Positions 1-8,794 are shown, numbered from the stretch's first letter. The stretch is DNA of 64,000 nt from Alistipes sp. Zagget8 (GCA_001941065.1 MSHJ01000011.1:1-64000), one strand, 5' to 3'. Notes: generated by a model from the letters alone, not told the origin. Numbers and translations: made by a program.

Positions 1-61
1 GTAAAATTGTATATAAGTCCCTTAAAAAATTTAAAATACCGCCGAATTTATAAGTTTTTGA

Positions 62-988
62 TTAAAGCGCCTCGCGCATCTCCACGGCTTCCGGAGCATC
101 CTGCAGCGCGGGCTGCGGCTCGGCCGTCAGCGACGAAATGTGGCGGTGGCGGTAGGTCGCGGGGGTCATCTGGTACTCCTTCTTGAAGAGTTTGATGAAA
201 TGCGACGTGTTGGGGAAGGTGCACTCGTTGCCGATTTCCGAAATGGATTTCGACGTGGAGATGAGCAGCAGGCGCGAGTGCATGAGCCGCTGCCGGATGT
301 ACCACTTGTGGGGCGGCATCTGGAAATGGCGGCGGAACTCCTTCTTGAACGACGTCAGCGAACGGTTGGTGAGCTTCGAAAGTTCTTCGATCGAGATGTC
401 CTTGAAAATGTGGTCGTAGACGATCTGTTCGAAATTCTCTTTCGCGGAGTCGACGTTGCTGAGCAGTTTGCTCTTGATGCAGCAATCCTCGTGCGAGGCG
501 AGCAGGTAGATCAACTCGGTCATCTTGATGTTCTCGGCCGTCTCGTCGTGGCGGAAATCCTCATCGCGCAGATAGTTGTTGGTGTTGATGAAAAAGTTGC
601 GCAGCGAGTTCCAGGCAGGCATGGCCACATGAGACCGGTTACGGCAGTTTTCGCACGAATGTTCGTTCGAAATGTTCAGGCCGTAGGTGATGTTCAGGTG
701 CATGAGGATGCGTTGCAGGTCGTCCGGCGTGTAATAAAAGAGCACCTGCTCGAAAGGCTGGCCCCCTTCGGGGAAATTTTCGATGTAGTGGTGCCCGATG
801 CCCAGGTAGAATACGTCGCCGCGCGAAAGTGTCTGACGCTTATCGCCGTCGTAGATGTACTTCGTGCCGCGGAGGATATACCCGATGGCGTAACGTGAAA
901 GAGCCTGCGATTGGATTCCGTTGTGAAGTGTCTCTACGTACTTCACGATCATCGGCTGCTGCACCGATGAAGTCAATGAATTCTTCAT
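62..988 (-). CDS. AraC-family transcriptional regulator
   Basis: 308-aa protein. The C-terminal third (about residues 188-283) reads as the double helix-turn-helix DNA-binding domain of AraC/XylS regulators, including the segment ISEIGNECTFPNTSHFIKLF typical of the second HTH. The N-terminal half resembles the cupin-like sensing domain of ExsA-type members, with GYILRGTKY and GDVFYLGIG strand patterns. A Cys-x2-Cys pair (CENC, near residue 111) could be redox- or metal-sensitive, but that is a guess. The gene is monocistronic on this strand; its target is not evident from the neighbours. Family assignment is firm, ligand unknown. Confidence 0.9.
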   Translation of the reverse strand: MKNSLTSSVQQPMIVKYVETLHNGIQSQALSRYAIGYILRGTKYIYDGDKRQTLSRGDVFYLGIGHHYIENFPEGGQPFEQVLFYYTPDDLQRILMHLNITYGLNISNEHSCENCRNRSHVAMPAWNSLRNFFINTNNYLRDEDFRHDETAENIKMTELIYLLASHEDCCIKSKLLSNVDSAKENFEQIVYDHIFKDISIEELSKLTNRSLTSFKKEFRRHFQMPPHKWYIRQRLMHSRLLLISTSKSISEIGNECTFPNTSHFIKLFKKEYQMTPATYRHRHISSLTAEPQPALQDAPEAVEMREAL

Positions 989-1136
989 AGTAATTGTAAT
1001 TTAAGTTTTTCTGAACAAAGCGTTGCGTCACTCGTGTTCGTTCTCAAATATACAATTAATACTTTTTAATCTACTATAAAAAATAGCACATTTGGACACA
1101 AATGCTCAAATAGGACGATTTATACTATGATTTGAG

Positions 1137-2150
1137 CTAAATAGAATATTGTAAGATTGTGCCGATGACGGCTGAGGCCAGTAATAGCAGGTAGAGGAGC
1201 AGGGCGATATTCCGGTGAATCCGCACGAACATGAAGGGCAGCAGCACGGCCGACGGCACGGCGGCCAGGGCCACGGTCCCCGGGGTTGCGGCCGGACCGC
1301 ACAACACGGCGGCGGCCAGGACGAGGACACTTATAATATATATAAGGATCGTCCGCGATTTGGTTCCGACGGCGTAGATGTCCGAGAGGAAAAAGAGCAC
1401 GGCCAGCAGGTCGAGGACCAGAATGCCCCCTAACAGGATGAGGTTCCGGAACGGAATTGCGGCGAACAACATAAGGGGCTTTCCGGCGATGAATGCGTTG
1501 CCCAGGGCCGTGAGCGGGGTCGTGAATTCACCTCCGGCGCCCCAGTTGATGTAGCAGATCGTAAAGGCCGGGAGCAGCAGTCCGGCGGCGGCGACGGCTA
1601 CTTCGCGCAGCGTGCGCCGGAAAAGCAGGACGGCCAGCGGCAGGATCAGCAGCAGCGGCAGTGCGGCGGTGCTGACGAAGGGCAGCAGCCCGAGGTAGAG
1701 CGATGCCCGGAAGATGGCGTCGAATCCGTATCCGTTGCAGAACGAACGGGCAAAATTCTTTGCGGAGAGGGCCAGCAGGGCCGATGCGGTGAATGCAGGC
1801 AGGAAATCGTCCCCGACGGCGAGTCCGCATACGATGGCGCCGTAGAGCGGGATGGCGAGGCAGGTGCCGACCGAGTAGAGGTTGTAACGAATGGTCATTC
1901 GGCCGGCGCACATACCCGTGAAGAGGATCAGCACGCCGGCGATCCAGCGTGCCCATACGGGATGCGCCGTCTGGAATTGCAGCAGCAGCGCTTCGGGGGA
2001 TGTCGCGGCTTCAGGCTGTATTGCCGCGGTGCCGTTCAGCTGCGCCGGGTCGAAGCCATGTCCGGCCGCACCCCACATCGCGGCGACGGCGAGTGCGGCG
2101 AGGGTCAGAAAAGCCGGAACGAGCGGCTGCCGGGCGATGTCGAATTTCAT
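1137..2150 (-). CDS. Polytopic inner-membrane protein of unknown function (DUF6427-like)
   Basis: 337 aa, almost entirely hydrophobic, with roughly 9-10 predicted membrane segments separated by short polar loops. There is no signal peptide beyond the first membrane segment and no catalytic motif I recognise. Size and composition recall the Bacteroidetes DUF6427 membrane family, but I cannot confirm that without a profile search. The gene is divergent from rnhB. A TAATTTTG -7 box on this strand (2171-2178) lies about 20 nt upstream of the ATG and is a plausible promoter. Function unknown. Confidence 0.75.
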   Translation of the reverse strand: MKFDIARQPLVPAFLTLAALAVAAMWGAAGHGFDPAQLNGTAAIQPEAATSPEALLLQFQTAHPVWARWIAGVLILFTGMCAGRMTIRYNLYSVGTCLAIPLYGAIVCGLAVGDDFLPAFTASALLALSAKNFARSFCNGYGFDAIFRASLYLGLLPFVSTAALPLLLILPLAVLLFRRTLREVAVAAAGLLLPAFTICYINWGAGGEFTTPLTALGNAFIAGKPLMLFAAIPFRNLILLGGILVLDLLAVLFFLSDIYAVGTKSRTILIYIISVLVLAAAVLCGPAATPGTVALAAVPSAVLLPFMFVRIHRNIALLLYLLLLASAVIGTILQYSI

Positions 2151-2170
2151 ATCGGGAATTTTCCTTGTTG

Positions 2171-2178
2171 CAAAATTA
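2171..2178 (-). promoter_or_regulatory. Bacteroidetes -7 box (TAATTTTG) for the 1137-2150 membrane gene
   Basis: Matches the TAnnTTTG primary-sigma -7 consensus on the minus strand, 20 nt before the start codon. No clear TTTG -33 element is visible. Confidence 0.45.
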
Positions 2179-2201
2179 GCGAAAAAAGCCGGAATATTAT
2201 G

Positions 2202-2209
2202 TAACTTTG
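2202..2209 (+). promoter_or_regulatory. Bacteroidetes -7 box (TAACTTTG) for rnhB
   Basis: An exact TAnnTTTG match ending 5 nt before the rnhB ATG at 2215. Transcription would start at or next to the A of the start codon, giving a leaderless or nearly leaderless mRNA. Confidence 0.5.
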
Positions 2210-2214
2210 CTTCT

Positions 2215-2814
2215 ATGTTGGAAAACCAGTACCAATACGAGCTCCGGGAGGCCGGATGCGACGAGGCCGGGCGGGGATGCCTGGCCGGGCCGGTATTTGC
2301 GGCGGCGGTGATTCTGCCGCCCGATTTTCACGACCCGCTGCTCAACGATTCGAAGCAGATGACCGAACGCAGCCGCGACAAGCTGCGGGCGATTATCGAA
2401 CGCGAAGCCGTGGCGTGGGCCGTCGAGGCGGTCTCTGCGGCCCGGATCGACGAAATCAATATCCTGAATGCCTCGTTCGAGGGGATGTCGCTGGCCGCGG
2501 CGCGGCTCGATCCCGGGCCGGAATTCCTGGCCATCGACGGAAACCGCTTCCGCACGCGCCTCGAAATCCCTTACCGCTGCATCGTCAAGGGCGACGGTAA
2601 ATACGCCGACATTGCCGCCGCGTCGGTGCTGGCCAAGACCCACCGCGACGAGTATATGCTCCGTCTGGCGGAGGAGTTCCCCCGATACGGCTGGATTCGG
2701 AACAAGGGCTATCCGACGCGCGAACACCGGCTGGCGATCCGTGAATACGGCCTTACGCCCCATCACCGGCTGACGTTCAACCACGAGATCGACCAGCTGG
2801 AGTTTCCGTTCTGA
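2215..2814 (+). CDS. rnhB: Ribonuclease HII
   Basis: 199 aa. It degrades the RNA strand of RNA-DNA hybrids and starts removal of single ribonucleotides from DNA. The family signature is clear: DEAGRGCLAGPVFAAAV near residue 14 carries the first catalytic Asp-Glu pair, followed by NDSKQMTERSRDKL, AIDGNRF (third acidic residue) and KGDGKYADIAAASVLAKTHRD. The open frame extends more than 300 nt upstream, but the ATG at 2215 begins the normal N-terminus and gives the usual family length, so I chose it. A strong hairpin terminator follows within 5 nt of the stop. Confidence 0.97.
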   Translation: MLENQYQYELREAGCDEAGRGCLAGPVFAAAVILPPDFHDPLLNDSKQMTERSRDKLRAIIEREAVAWAVEAVSAARIDEINILNASFEGMSLAAARLDPGPEFLAIDGNRFRTRLEIPYRCIVKGDGKYADIAAASVLAKTHRDEYMLRLAEEFPRYGWIRNKGYPTREHRLAIREYGLTPHHRLTFNHEIDQLEFPF

Positions 2815-2817
2815 AAC

Positions 2818-2849
2818 AAAAAGAGCAGGCTGCAAAGCCTGCTCTTTTT
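2818..2849. terminator. Bidirectional intrinsic terminator between rnhB and the exbD gene
   Basis: A perfect 14-bp stem (AAAAAGAGCAGGCT / AGCCTGCTCTTTTT) with a GCAA tetraloop. It is T-rich on both strands, so it serves rnhB (+) and the convergent exb operon (-). Confidence 0.93.
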
Positions 2850-2866
2850 CAATAGATCCCTCGGGA

Positions 2867-3337
2867 TTAGTATCCCAGCGACTTGGAAGCCGCATAGGAT
2901 ATTTTCAGGGCGTTGGCCCGGCGAAGCTCCTGCTTCACGTCGGTCACGATACCCATCTTCGTAGCCTGGTCGGCCTTGAGGCAGATGGTCATCGAGGCAC
3001 GGTCGGCCTCGCTGAGCTTATCGCGCTCGGCGGCAACGAAATCCAGGATGTCCCGGGTGGATTTGTACGAGTCGTTCAGCTGGATGCGCGGCGCGGTACC
3101 GAACTTTGCCTGCATCGTCATCGACGGGGGACCGATGTGGATGAAGCTGACGAGCGATTTCTTCTCGAGCTTCTGCACCTCGGTGGCCTCCGGTAGTTTG
3201 TATCTCACCAGCAGTTCCTGATCGCGCATAGTCGTCGAGACCATAAAGAAGAAGAGGATCATGAAGATCACGTCAGGAAGCGATGCGGTCGAGATAGCGG
3301 GCAGACCTTTGCCGCCCTTCTTTTTCATTACTGCCAT
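2867..3337 (-). CDS. exbD: ExbD/TolR-family biopolymer transport protein (second copy)
   Basis: 156 aa. A short cytoplasmic tail, one N-terminal membrane helix carrying the conserved proton-relay Asp (SLPDVIFMILFFFMVSTTM, Asp near residue 22), then a periplasmic domain. It should form a proton-driven motor with the ExbB homologue three genes upstream. It is the last gene of a four-gene minus-strand operon and starts 3 nt after the upstream exbD stop, suggesting coupled translation. The two ExbD proteins differ strongly after the membrane helix, so they probably form a hetero-oligomer or have distinct partners. No tonB is in the window. Confidence 0.92.
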   Translation of the reverse strand: MAVMKKKGGKGLPAISTASLPDVIFMILFFFMVSTTMRDQELLVRYKLPEATEVQKLEKKSLVSFIHIGPPSMTMQAKFGTAPRIQLNDSYKSTRDILDFVAAERDKLSEADRASMTICLKADQATKMGIVTDVKQELRRANALKISYAASKSLGY

Positions 3338-3340
3338 AGC

Positions 3341-3946
3341 TTACTTCTTTATATTACGCGGTTCTGCCTCCGAAATCTTCAGCGGAACGGCTTTCGATAT
3401 CACATTACGCTGCTCCTCGGGAAGATCCGAGAATTTGGCGCCGAATTTACGCAGAGCCACCTCGTCACGCACCTCGTTGAACGCGCGTGTGAGTTCGTTC
3501 TGCACCATGATGTAGGATTGATAGCCCGTATCGCGGGTCGTTTGCAGCGAAACGACGCCCTCGCTCACGGGATATACCCATTTGCTGCCGTCCGGGAGCT
3601 CGATCTCCTTCTCAGTCTTCTCGGGCAGGTTCTCGTCGCCCATCGGGTTTACGATGAACTCCTTGGTCCTTTCCGTGAGCTGACTCAGATCGATCGGATC
3701 CTGCTTGCCCGCAGCTCCTACCATGATGTCACCCCTACCGTTGATGAACACCAGGAAGAGGTTGCGTTCCTTGACCTTGATGTCCTCCTGTTTCTGATCT
3801 TCAGGGGGCATCGGCGGAAGCATACGCACCAGACCCGTGTCCGTGTTCATGGTAGTGGCCACCAGGAAGAAAATGAGCAGCAGGAAGGCGATGTCGGCCA
3901 TCGAACCGGCATTGATCTCCTGTACTTTTCTTTTATCTCCTGCCAT
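3341..3946 (-). CDS. exbD: ExbD/TolR-family biopolymer transport protein (first copy)
   Basis: 201 aa. The membrane helix near residues 16-35 (MADIAFLLLIFFLVATTM) contains the conserved Asp of ExbD/TolR proteins. The remainder is a longer than usual periplasmic region, rich in charged residues. ExbD subunits sit in the ExbB pore and transmit proton-motive force to TonB-like proteins at the outer membrane. The gene lies 9 nt downstream of the 4-TM protein and 3 nt upstream of the second exbD. Assignment is firm; the energised receptor system is not determined by context. Confidence 0.92.
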   Translation of the reverse strand: MAGDKRKVQEINAGSMADIAFLLLIFFLVATTMNTDTGLVRMLPPMPPEDQKQEDIKVKERNLFLVFINGRGDIMVGAAGKQDPIDLSQLTERTKEFIVNPMGDENLPEKTEKEIELPDGSKWVYPVSEGVVSLQTTRDTGYQSYIMVQNELTRAFNEVRDEVALRKFGAKFSDLPEEQRNVISKAVPLKISEAEPRNIKK

Positions 3947-3955
3947 TTGTGTCCA

Positions 3956-4375
3956 TTATTTAAAAGCGCCGTAAATTTCGGTAACTACGGCAGTCAGGAA
4001 TGCAGCAACCATAGCGACATACGTTACGAGGATGCTGGTTTCGGTCAGTACGGTCTCCCCGGCGCCGAAGACGCCGCCGTTGGCGAGGTCGGGAATCTGG
4101 ATCGAGTGGCCGGCGGAAATGAAATATGCAACGCCGATGATGACGATGATCAGCGCAAGGGACACAATGGTCCCCTTGATGCCTGCCGGGTTTTGGATCA
4201 TTCCGAAGACGGCGCAGAAGATGGCGGCGGCAATCGCAAACACGACGAGGAAATATCCCCACGTCAGGTTCACGCTGATCGCAGCATCCGAGCCGCCGGT
4301 AGCTATCGCGTATACCATAAGTACCGCCGTGATAGCCATCAGAACGCCCAGCAATATGTTCAATATTTTTTTCAT
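3956..4375 (-). CDS. Small four-helix membrane protein of the ExbB-ExbD operon
   Basis: 139 aa with four clear hydrophobic helices (roughly residues 4-26, 38-60, 66-90 and 110-135) and short loops. It has no recognisable domain. It lies between exbB (29 nt upstream) and the first exbD (9 nt downstream), all on one strand. A gene of this kind often sits in this place in Bacteroidales exb operons, so it is probably an accessory subunit of the proton channel. That role is inferred from position only. Confidence 0.8.
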   Translation of the reverse strand: MKKILNILLGVLMAITAVLMVYAIATGGSDAAISVNLTWGYFLVVFAIAAAIFCAVFGMIQNPAGIKGTIVSLALIIVIIGVAYFISAGHSIQIPDLANGGVFGAGETVLTETSILVTYVAMVAAFLTAVVTEIYGAFK

Positions 4376-4404
4376 AATTGCTTTAGACTTTTTTCAGCGT
4401 TGGA

Positions 4405-5157
4405 TTATTTCTTGTTGTAAGCCGTCAGGATATCCATCAGCGTGATGGACGAATCCTCCATATCGTTCACCAAAGAGTCGATCTTCGAAACGATATAGTT
4501 GTAGAACAGCTGAAGAATAACCGCAGCGATAAGACCCATAAGGGTCGTCAGCAGGGCGACCTTGATACCGCCGGCAACGAGCGTCGGGCTGATATCACCG
4601 GCTGCCTGGATGGCGTCGAACGCCGCGATCATGCCGACAACGGTACCCATAAATCCGACCATCGGGCTGAGGGCGATGAACAGGCCGATCCACGAAAGAC
4701 CCGACTCCATCTGGCCGGTCTGAACCGAACCGTAGGAAACGACAGCCTTCTCGACCGAATCCAGACCCTGGTCGTAGCGCTCCAGACCCTGATAGTAGAT
4801 CGAAGCGATCGGGCCGCGGGTGTTGCGGCAAACTTCCTTGGCAGCCTCGATGCCGCCGTTCTTCAGGGCCTCTTCGACCTTGGCGATGAGTTTCTTCGAG
4901 TTGATCGTCGAAAGCGACAGATAGAGGATACGCTCGATAGCTACGGCGAGACCGATGACGAGGAACACCAGAATCGGGAGCATCCATGCCCAGCCGCCCT
5001 CGAGGAACTTCTGCATCATGACGTGGTGCAGGCTGTCGCCGGCGATCTGAGTTTCGGCAACAACCGTTTCGGTTGCGGCAGCAGCATCCTGCGCGAACAC
5101 ACTAACGGTACCCAGTACGGACAGGGCAGCCGACGGAATCAAAAAAAGTTTTTTCAT
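4405..5157 (-). CDS. exbB: ExbB/TolQ/MotA-family proton channel protein
   Basis: 250 aa. It has an N-terminal signal-like segment ending near VFAQDAAAA, then three membrane helices typical of ExbB: PILVFLVIGLAVAIERILYL, GLFIALSPMVGFMGTVVGM and VALLTTLMGLIAAVILQLF. The Gly-Thr-rich second helix and the third helix line the proton path. An Ala-rich periplasmic N-terminus before the first helix is typical of Bacteroidetes ExbB. It is the first gene of a four-gene operon ending at the terminator at 2818-2849. The ATG at 5157 precedes a good signal sequence. Confidence 0.93.
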   Translation of the reverse strand: MKKLFLIPSAALSVLGTVSVFAQDAAAATETVVAETQIAGDSLHHVMMQKFLEGGWAWMLPILVFLVIGLAVAIERILYLSLSTINSKKLIAKVEEALKNGGIEAAKEVCRNTRGPIASIYYQGLERYDQGLDSVEKAVVSYGSVQTGQMESGLSWIGLFIALSPMVGFMGTVVGMIAAFDAIQAAGDISPTLVAGGIKVALLTTLMGLIAAVILQLFYNYIVSKIDSLVNDMEDSSITLMDILTAYNKK

Positions 5158-5506
5158 AGTTGTGTTAGATAAATAAATTTGATTAGTTGAATTTTGTATT
5201 TGTTAAGTCTTTTGGTTTCTTCTCTTCGCGGTTCGACCGCTTCTTTCGGCTGCTTATTTTTTTACTAAAAAATTCATTTTTTTGTCTTTTACGACCGATG
5301 CGGAACCCTTTTGTAATTTTAACCGGTGTCCGCGGGTCGTTTTCACGCATATGTCCGAATCCCGGACAATCCGCCCCGAATCCGATCAATCGTTTGTTGC
5401 TCAATCAGTTGCCTGACTTTTTGCACCTCGCTCCGTCGGTTCTTCCCTGCGGAAGGGGTACATTAGCAGTGCGAAATATAGAAAAAAAATCGTTCCGTGC
5501 AACGTC
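5158..5506. other. Intergenic region between exbB and ansA, no gene seen
   Basis: 349 nt, AT-rich around 5170-5300. It must hold the exbB promoter and the 3' end of the ansA transcript. I see no convincing TAnnTTTG box or strong hairpin. A plus-strand open frame from 5187 lacks any protein-like character and runs antisense into ansA. Confidence 0.5.
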
Positions 5507-6535
5507 TTACACCGTAAATTCTCCGCGCAGGGGCCTGCGGAGCAGTGCGCGCGTTTCGTCGTCGGAAAGTCCCAGCCCGAGCACGTACATCAGCTTGGTG
5601 ACGGCGGCTTCGGCGGTCATGTCGTAGCCGCACAGCACCCCGGTTTTCTGGAGCTTCAATCCGGTTTCGTAAAGCTCCATCGAAACTCGCCCGCCGCCGC
5701 ACTGCGTGATGTTGAGGATGATGATCCCGCGGTCGACGGCCTCTTTCACGACCCGGATGAACCACTCGGAGGTGGGGGCGTTGCCGGCGCCGTAGGTCTC
5801 GAGTACCACGGCCCGCAGTCCGGGGGCCGCGAGCATGGCCCGCAGAATCTCCTCGCCCAGTCCGGGGAAAAGTTTGATGAGCTCGATGCCTCCGGAGAGC
5901 CTGGTGGCGATGCGCAGTTCCGGCGAGGTTTCGGCGGGCTGCAGGATCGCCGGCAGGTTGTAGGCGATATTGACCCCGACCTCGGCCAGCGGCGGGTAGT
6001 TGTACGACCGGAAGGCACTCAGGGCTTCGGCACTGCGTTTGGTGGTACGGTTGGCGCGGAAGAGCCGGTTCTGGAAATAGAGCGATACTTCGGGGACCTC
6101 GGGACGGCCGTCGAGGTGCGCTCCGGCAATCTCGATGGCCGTGATGAGGTTTTCGCGCCCGTCGGTGCGCAGCACGCCGATCGGAATCTGGCTTCCGGTG
6201 AAAACCACCGGTTTGCTGAGGTTTTCGAGCAGGAAGCTCAGGGCCGAAGCCGTATAGGACATGGTGTCGGTGCCGTGCAGCACCACGAAACCGTCGTAAC
6301 GGGCGTAATTGTCGCGTATCAGCTCGGCGAGGGCGATCCAGTGGGCCGGTTCGACGTTCGACGAGTCGATCACGGGAGATACCGTGTGTACGTCGATGTC
6401 AACGTTGAGACGCTTCAGCGAGGGGAATTCGTCGTAGATGCCGCTGAAATCGAAGGGCACCAGCACGCCTGTCGCGGCATCGGTCTTCATGCCGATGGTG
6501 CCGCCCGTGTAAATGATGAGTATGGATGAACGCAT
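5507..6535 (-). CDS. ansA: Type I (cytoplasmic) L-asparaginase
   Basis: 342 aa. It hydrolyses L-asparagine to aspartate and ammonia. The first active-site motif TGGTIG is at residues 10-15 with its catalytic Thr, and the second is HGTDTMSYTASALSF (Thr-Asp pair near residue 89). There is no signal peptide, which fits the type I enzymes. I chose the ATG at 6535 rather than the upstream one at 6568: it starts directly before the first beta strand and lies 4 nt after the tatD stop codon. It is the last gene of the dprA-tatD-ansA operon. Confidence 0.94.
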   Translation of the reverse strand: MRSSILIIYTGGTIGMKTDAATGVLVPFDFSGIYDEFPSLKRLNVDIDVHTVSPVIDSSNVEPAHWIALAELIRDNYARYDGFVVLHGTDTMSYTASALSFLLENLSKPVVFTGSQIPIGVLRTDGRENLITAIEIAGAHLDGRPEVPEVSLYFQNRLFRANRTTKRSAEALSAFRSYNYPPLAEVGVNIAYNLPAILQPAETSPELRIATRLSGGIELIKLFPGLGEEILRAMLAAPGLRAVVLETYGAGNAPTSEWFIRVVKEAVDRGIIILNITQCGGGRVSMELYETGLKLQKTGVLCGYDMTAEAAVTKLMYVLGLGLSDDETRALLRRPLRGEFTV

Positions 6536-6539
6536 AGGA

Positions 6540-7334
6540 TCAGATTCCTTTGAAAATTCGTTTTGCATTTTCGGTCGTCGCCTGCGCGACCTCTTCCGGC
6601 GTCAGCCCCTTGAGTTCGGCGACTTTTTCGCAGACATGACGCACATAGGCCGATTCGTTGCGCTCGCCCCGGTGGGGTGCGGGCGTCAGGTAGGGGCAGT
6701 CGGTCTCGAGCAGGATGTCCCGCAACTCCATGTCGCGCACGACCTCGGCCAGTTTGCTCTTTTTGAAGGTCACTACGCCCCCGATGCCGAAGGCGAAATC
6801 GCCCAGTTCCTTCAGTTCGCGGTAGGTTTCAGCCGTGTCCGAGTAGGCGTGGAAAACGCCCCGGACACCCCGGCCGCGGAATTCGCGCACGAGGGCCACG
6901 GTCTCGGACCACGCGTCGCGCGTATGCACGGCGATAGGCAGTCCGTATCGGAGGGCCAGCTCGATCTGGCGGCGAAAGGCCTCGGTCTGCTCCCCGCGGA
7001 AATTGCGGCTCCAGTAGAGGTCCAATCCGATCTCGCCCACGGCGCAGAAGGCGGGAAGACCTTCGGGCGGGCTTTGCAGGTAGCGTTCGACCAGCGCCAG
7101 TTCCTCGCGCCAGCGGGGGTTGTCGTTGACCGACGTGGGGTGCAGTCCCATCATCGGGATGCACCGCTCCGGATGGCGGCGGCAGAGCTCGAACAGCCGC
7201 CCGTGGCTTTCGGAGTCGATGGCCGGCAGCAACAACCGCCCGACGCCTTCGGCCGCGGCCCGGGCCAAAGCCTCCTCGCGGTCGGCGTCGAACGCTTCGT
7301 CGTAGAAGTGTGAATGGGTATCGATCAATTCCAT
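6540..7334 (-). CDS. tatD: TatD-family metal-dependent hydrolase/DNase
   Basis: 264 aa TIM-barrel amidohydrolase. Metal ligands are visible in order: DTHSHFYDEAFD at the N-terminus, GEIGLDLYW, HTRDAWSE, FHAYSDTAET and ETDCPYLTPAPHRGERNE. TatD proteins are 3'-5' nucleases of DNA repair and turnover; despite the name they are not part of the Tat translocon. The open frame continues upstream inside dprA, but MELIDTHSH at 7334 gives the normal start. Its first 10 nt overlap the end of dprA, pointing to translational coupling. Confidence 0.95.
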   Translation of the reverse strand: MELIDTHSHFYDEAFDADREEALARAAAEGVGRLLLPAIDSESHGRLFELCRRHPERCIPMMGLHPTSVNDNPRWREELALVERYLQSPPEGLPAFCAVGEIGLDLYWSRNFRGEQTEAFRRQIELALRYGLPIAVHTRDAWSETVALVREFRGRGVRGVFHAYSDTAETYRELKELGDFAFGIGGVVTFKKSKLAEVVRDMELRDILLETDCPYLTPAPHRGERNESAYVRHVCEKVAELKGLTPEEVAQATTENAKRIFKGI

Positions 7335-8431
7335 AGCTTCATATATCGGTTTCCGGGCAGCTGCCGCACGGCGCCGGCCAGTTCCAGCCCCACGAGCAGC
7401 GTCGCCAGTTCGCCGGGGTTCAGCCCGCTGAGTTCCCCGAGCGTATCGACCGGGAGTGGATCGTCGGTGCGGAAACAACCCAGCAGTCCCGCTTCGTCGG
7501 GCGTGAGTTCCGGGGTCGCGGGCTTCGGGCGCAGCCGGGCGGGATTTTCGCCGAGGTCCCACATCAGTTCGCGGATCACGTCGTCGGCCGTCAGTACCAA
7601 CTGCGCCTTGCGGTTGCGGATCAGGTGGTTCGTGCCGGCCGATGCCCGGTCGGTGATGCGTCCCGGGACGGCCATCACCGTCCGGTTGTAGGAGTCGGCG
7701 CAGTGGGCCGTGAAGAGCGAACCGCCCGTGTCCGGCGACTCGGCGACGATGCATCCCGCACTCAGCCCTGCGATAATGCGGTTGCGGGCCAGGTAGAAAT
7801 TCCCGTTCTGCTTCGACTGCGAGTGGAGTTCCGTGACTAAAGCCCCTCCGTGGGCGAGGATGTCACGCGCCACATCCGTATGCTGTGCAGGCGTCACGCC
7901 GGGCAGCGGATTGGCTAACACCGCGACGGTCGGCACTCCTGCTGCAAGCGCCGCACGGTGTGCCGCGACATCGATGCCGAAAGCCAGGCCGCTTACGATG
8001 CAAAGTCCCGGGACCCGTTCCGCGAGACCTCCGACCAGCCGGTTGCAGGCCGTCTGTCCGTAGGGAGTCGCTTCGCGTGTCCCCACGACCGAAATGCAAC
8101 GGGCCGAAAGGGCTTCGGTGTCTCCTTTGATGTACAGCACATGAGGGTAATCGGGGATTTCCCGCAGGAGCGCCGGGTATTCCGGATCTGTGGACGCGAT
8201 GGCCGTGATGCCGTTGCGGCGGCAGTGGACGAGCTCTTTTTCGGCCGGGGGAAACCCTTTTCGGCGGATGAGCTGCTGCACCGCTTCGGGACGCATCCCT
8301 GCTTTAGCGGTCAGCTCGTCAGCCGTGGCCGCAAAGATGCTTTGCGCATCGCCGAACAGCTCCAGTAAATGCGCGGCCCCTTTTGTGCCGATACCCGGAG
8401 TCATTTGGAGGGCAATATCCTCGATGGTCAT
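7325..8431 (-). CDS. dprA: DNA-processing protein DprA
   Basis: 368 aa. It binds single-stranded DNA and loads RecA during natural transformation. An N-terminal helix-hairpin-helix-like segment (residues 1-60) precedes the Rossmann-like core with SVVGTREATPYG, VSGLAFGIDVAAHRAAL and NRIIAGLSAGCIVAES. A small winged-helix C-terminal domain (GLNPGELATLLVGLELAGAV) is also present, so all expected domains are there. It is the first gene of the operon with tatD and ansA. No other competence gene is in the window. Confidence 0.95.
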   Translation of the reverse strand: MTIEDIALQMTPGIGTKGAAHLLELFGDAQSIFAATADELTAKAGMRPEAVQQLIRRKGFPPAEKELVHCRRNGITAIASTDPEYPALLREIPDYPHVLYIKGDTEALSARCISVVGTREATPYGQTACNRLVGGLAERVPGLCIVSGLAFGIDVAAHRAALAAGVPTVAVLANPLPGVTPAQHTDVARDILAHGGALVTELHSQSKQNGNFYLARNRIIAGLSAGCIVAESPDTGGSLFTAHCADSYNRTVMAVPGRITDRASAGTNHLIRNRKAQLVLTADDVIRELMWDLGENPARLRPKPATPELTPDEAGLLGCFRTDDPLPVDTLGELSGLNPGELATLLVGLELAGAVRQLPGNRYMKLWN

Positions 8432-8531
8432 AAACGCGAATAAAAAAGACGTTCTTAGCTTTGGTAAAGGTAACGAATTTTGGGGGATAACGAGAATTTA
8501 TTCAGGAAATAACGCAAAGTTAGGCCGAAGT

Positions 8532-8562
8532 TTTGCAGAAATTAGAAATGTTTGTATATTTG
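8532..8562 (+). promoter_or_regulatory. Primary-sigma promoter for tRNA-Cys (TTTG, 19 nt, TATATTTG)
   Basis: TTTG at 8532-8535 and TATATTTG at 8555-8562, separated by 19 nt: the best match to the Bacteroidetes -33/-7 consensus in the window. Start would be near 8569, leaving a leader of about 115 nt before the tRNA. Confidence 0.75.
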
Positions 8563-8685
8563 CACTCCCGATGCGCTTGGAAATTAGTTCCGAACCTTTC
8601 CCGGGCCGGAGAAAGACCGTTGCGGTTTGTTTCGGCAGGTTGAGGAAGGGGCGGAGTAATGGAGCCGGGATATTCGGGATATAAT

Positions 8686-8756
8686 GGTCTGATGGCCGAG
8701 TGGCTAGGCAAAGGTCTGCAAAACCTTGTACAGCGGTTCGAATCCGCTTCAGACCT
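8686..8756 (+). tRNA. tRNA-Cys (anticodon GCA)
   Basis: A 71-nt cloverleaf. The acceptor stem is GGTCTGA/TCAGACC with discriminator T. The D arm contains GGCCGAGTGGCTAGGC, the anticodon loop CTGCAAA gives GCA, and the T arm GCGGTTCGAATCCGC is intact. The CCA end is not encoded. A hairpin terminator follows 8 nt downstream. Confidence 0.96.
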
Positions 8757-8764
8757 CACTAAAG

Positions 8765-8794
8765 CAGCGCTGTAAATAATTACAGCGCTGTTTT
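8765..8794 (+). terminator. Intrinsic terminator after tRNA-Cys
   Basis: A perfect 11-bp stem (CAGCGCTGTAA / TTACAGCGCTG), 4-nt loop, then TTTT. Confidence 0.92.

Noticed and set aside
5187..5627. Plus-strand frame between exbB and ansA
   Set aside because: Low-complexity Phe/Leu-rich start, then antisense to ansA; no promoter or ribosome site.
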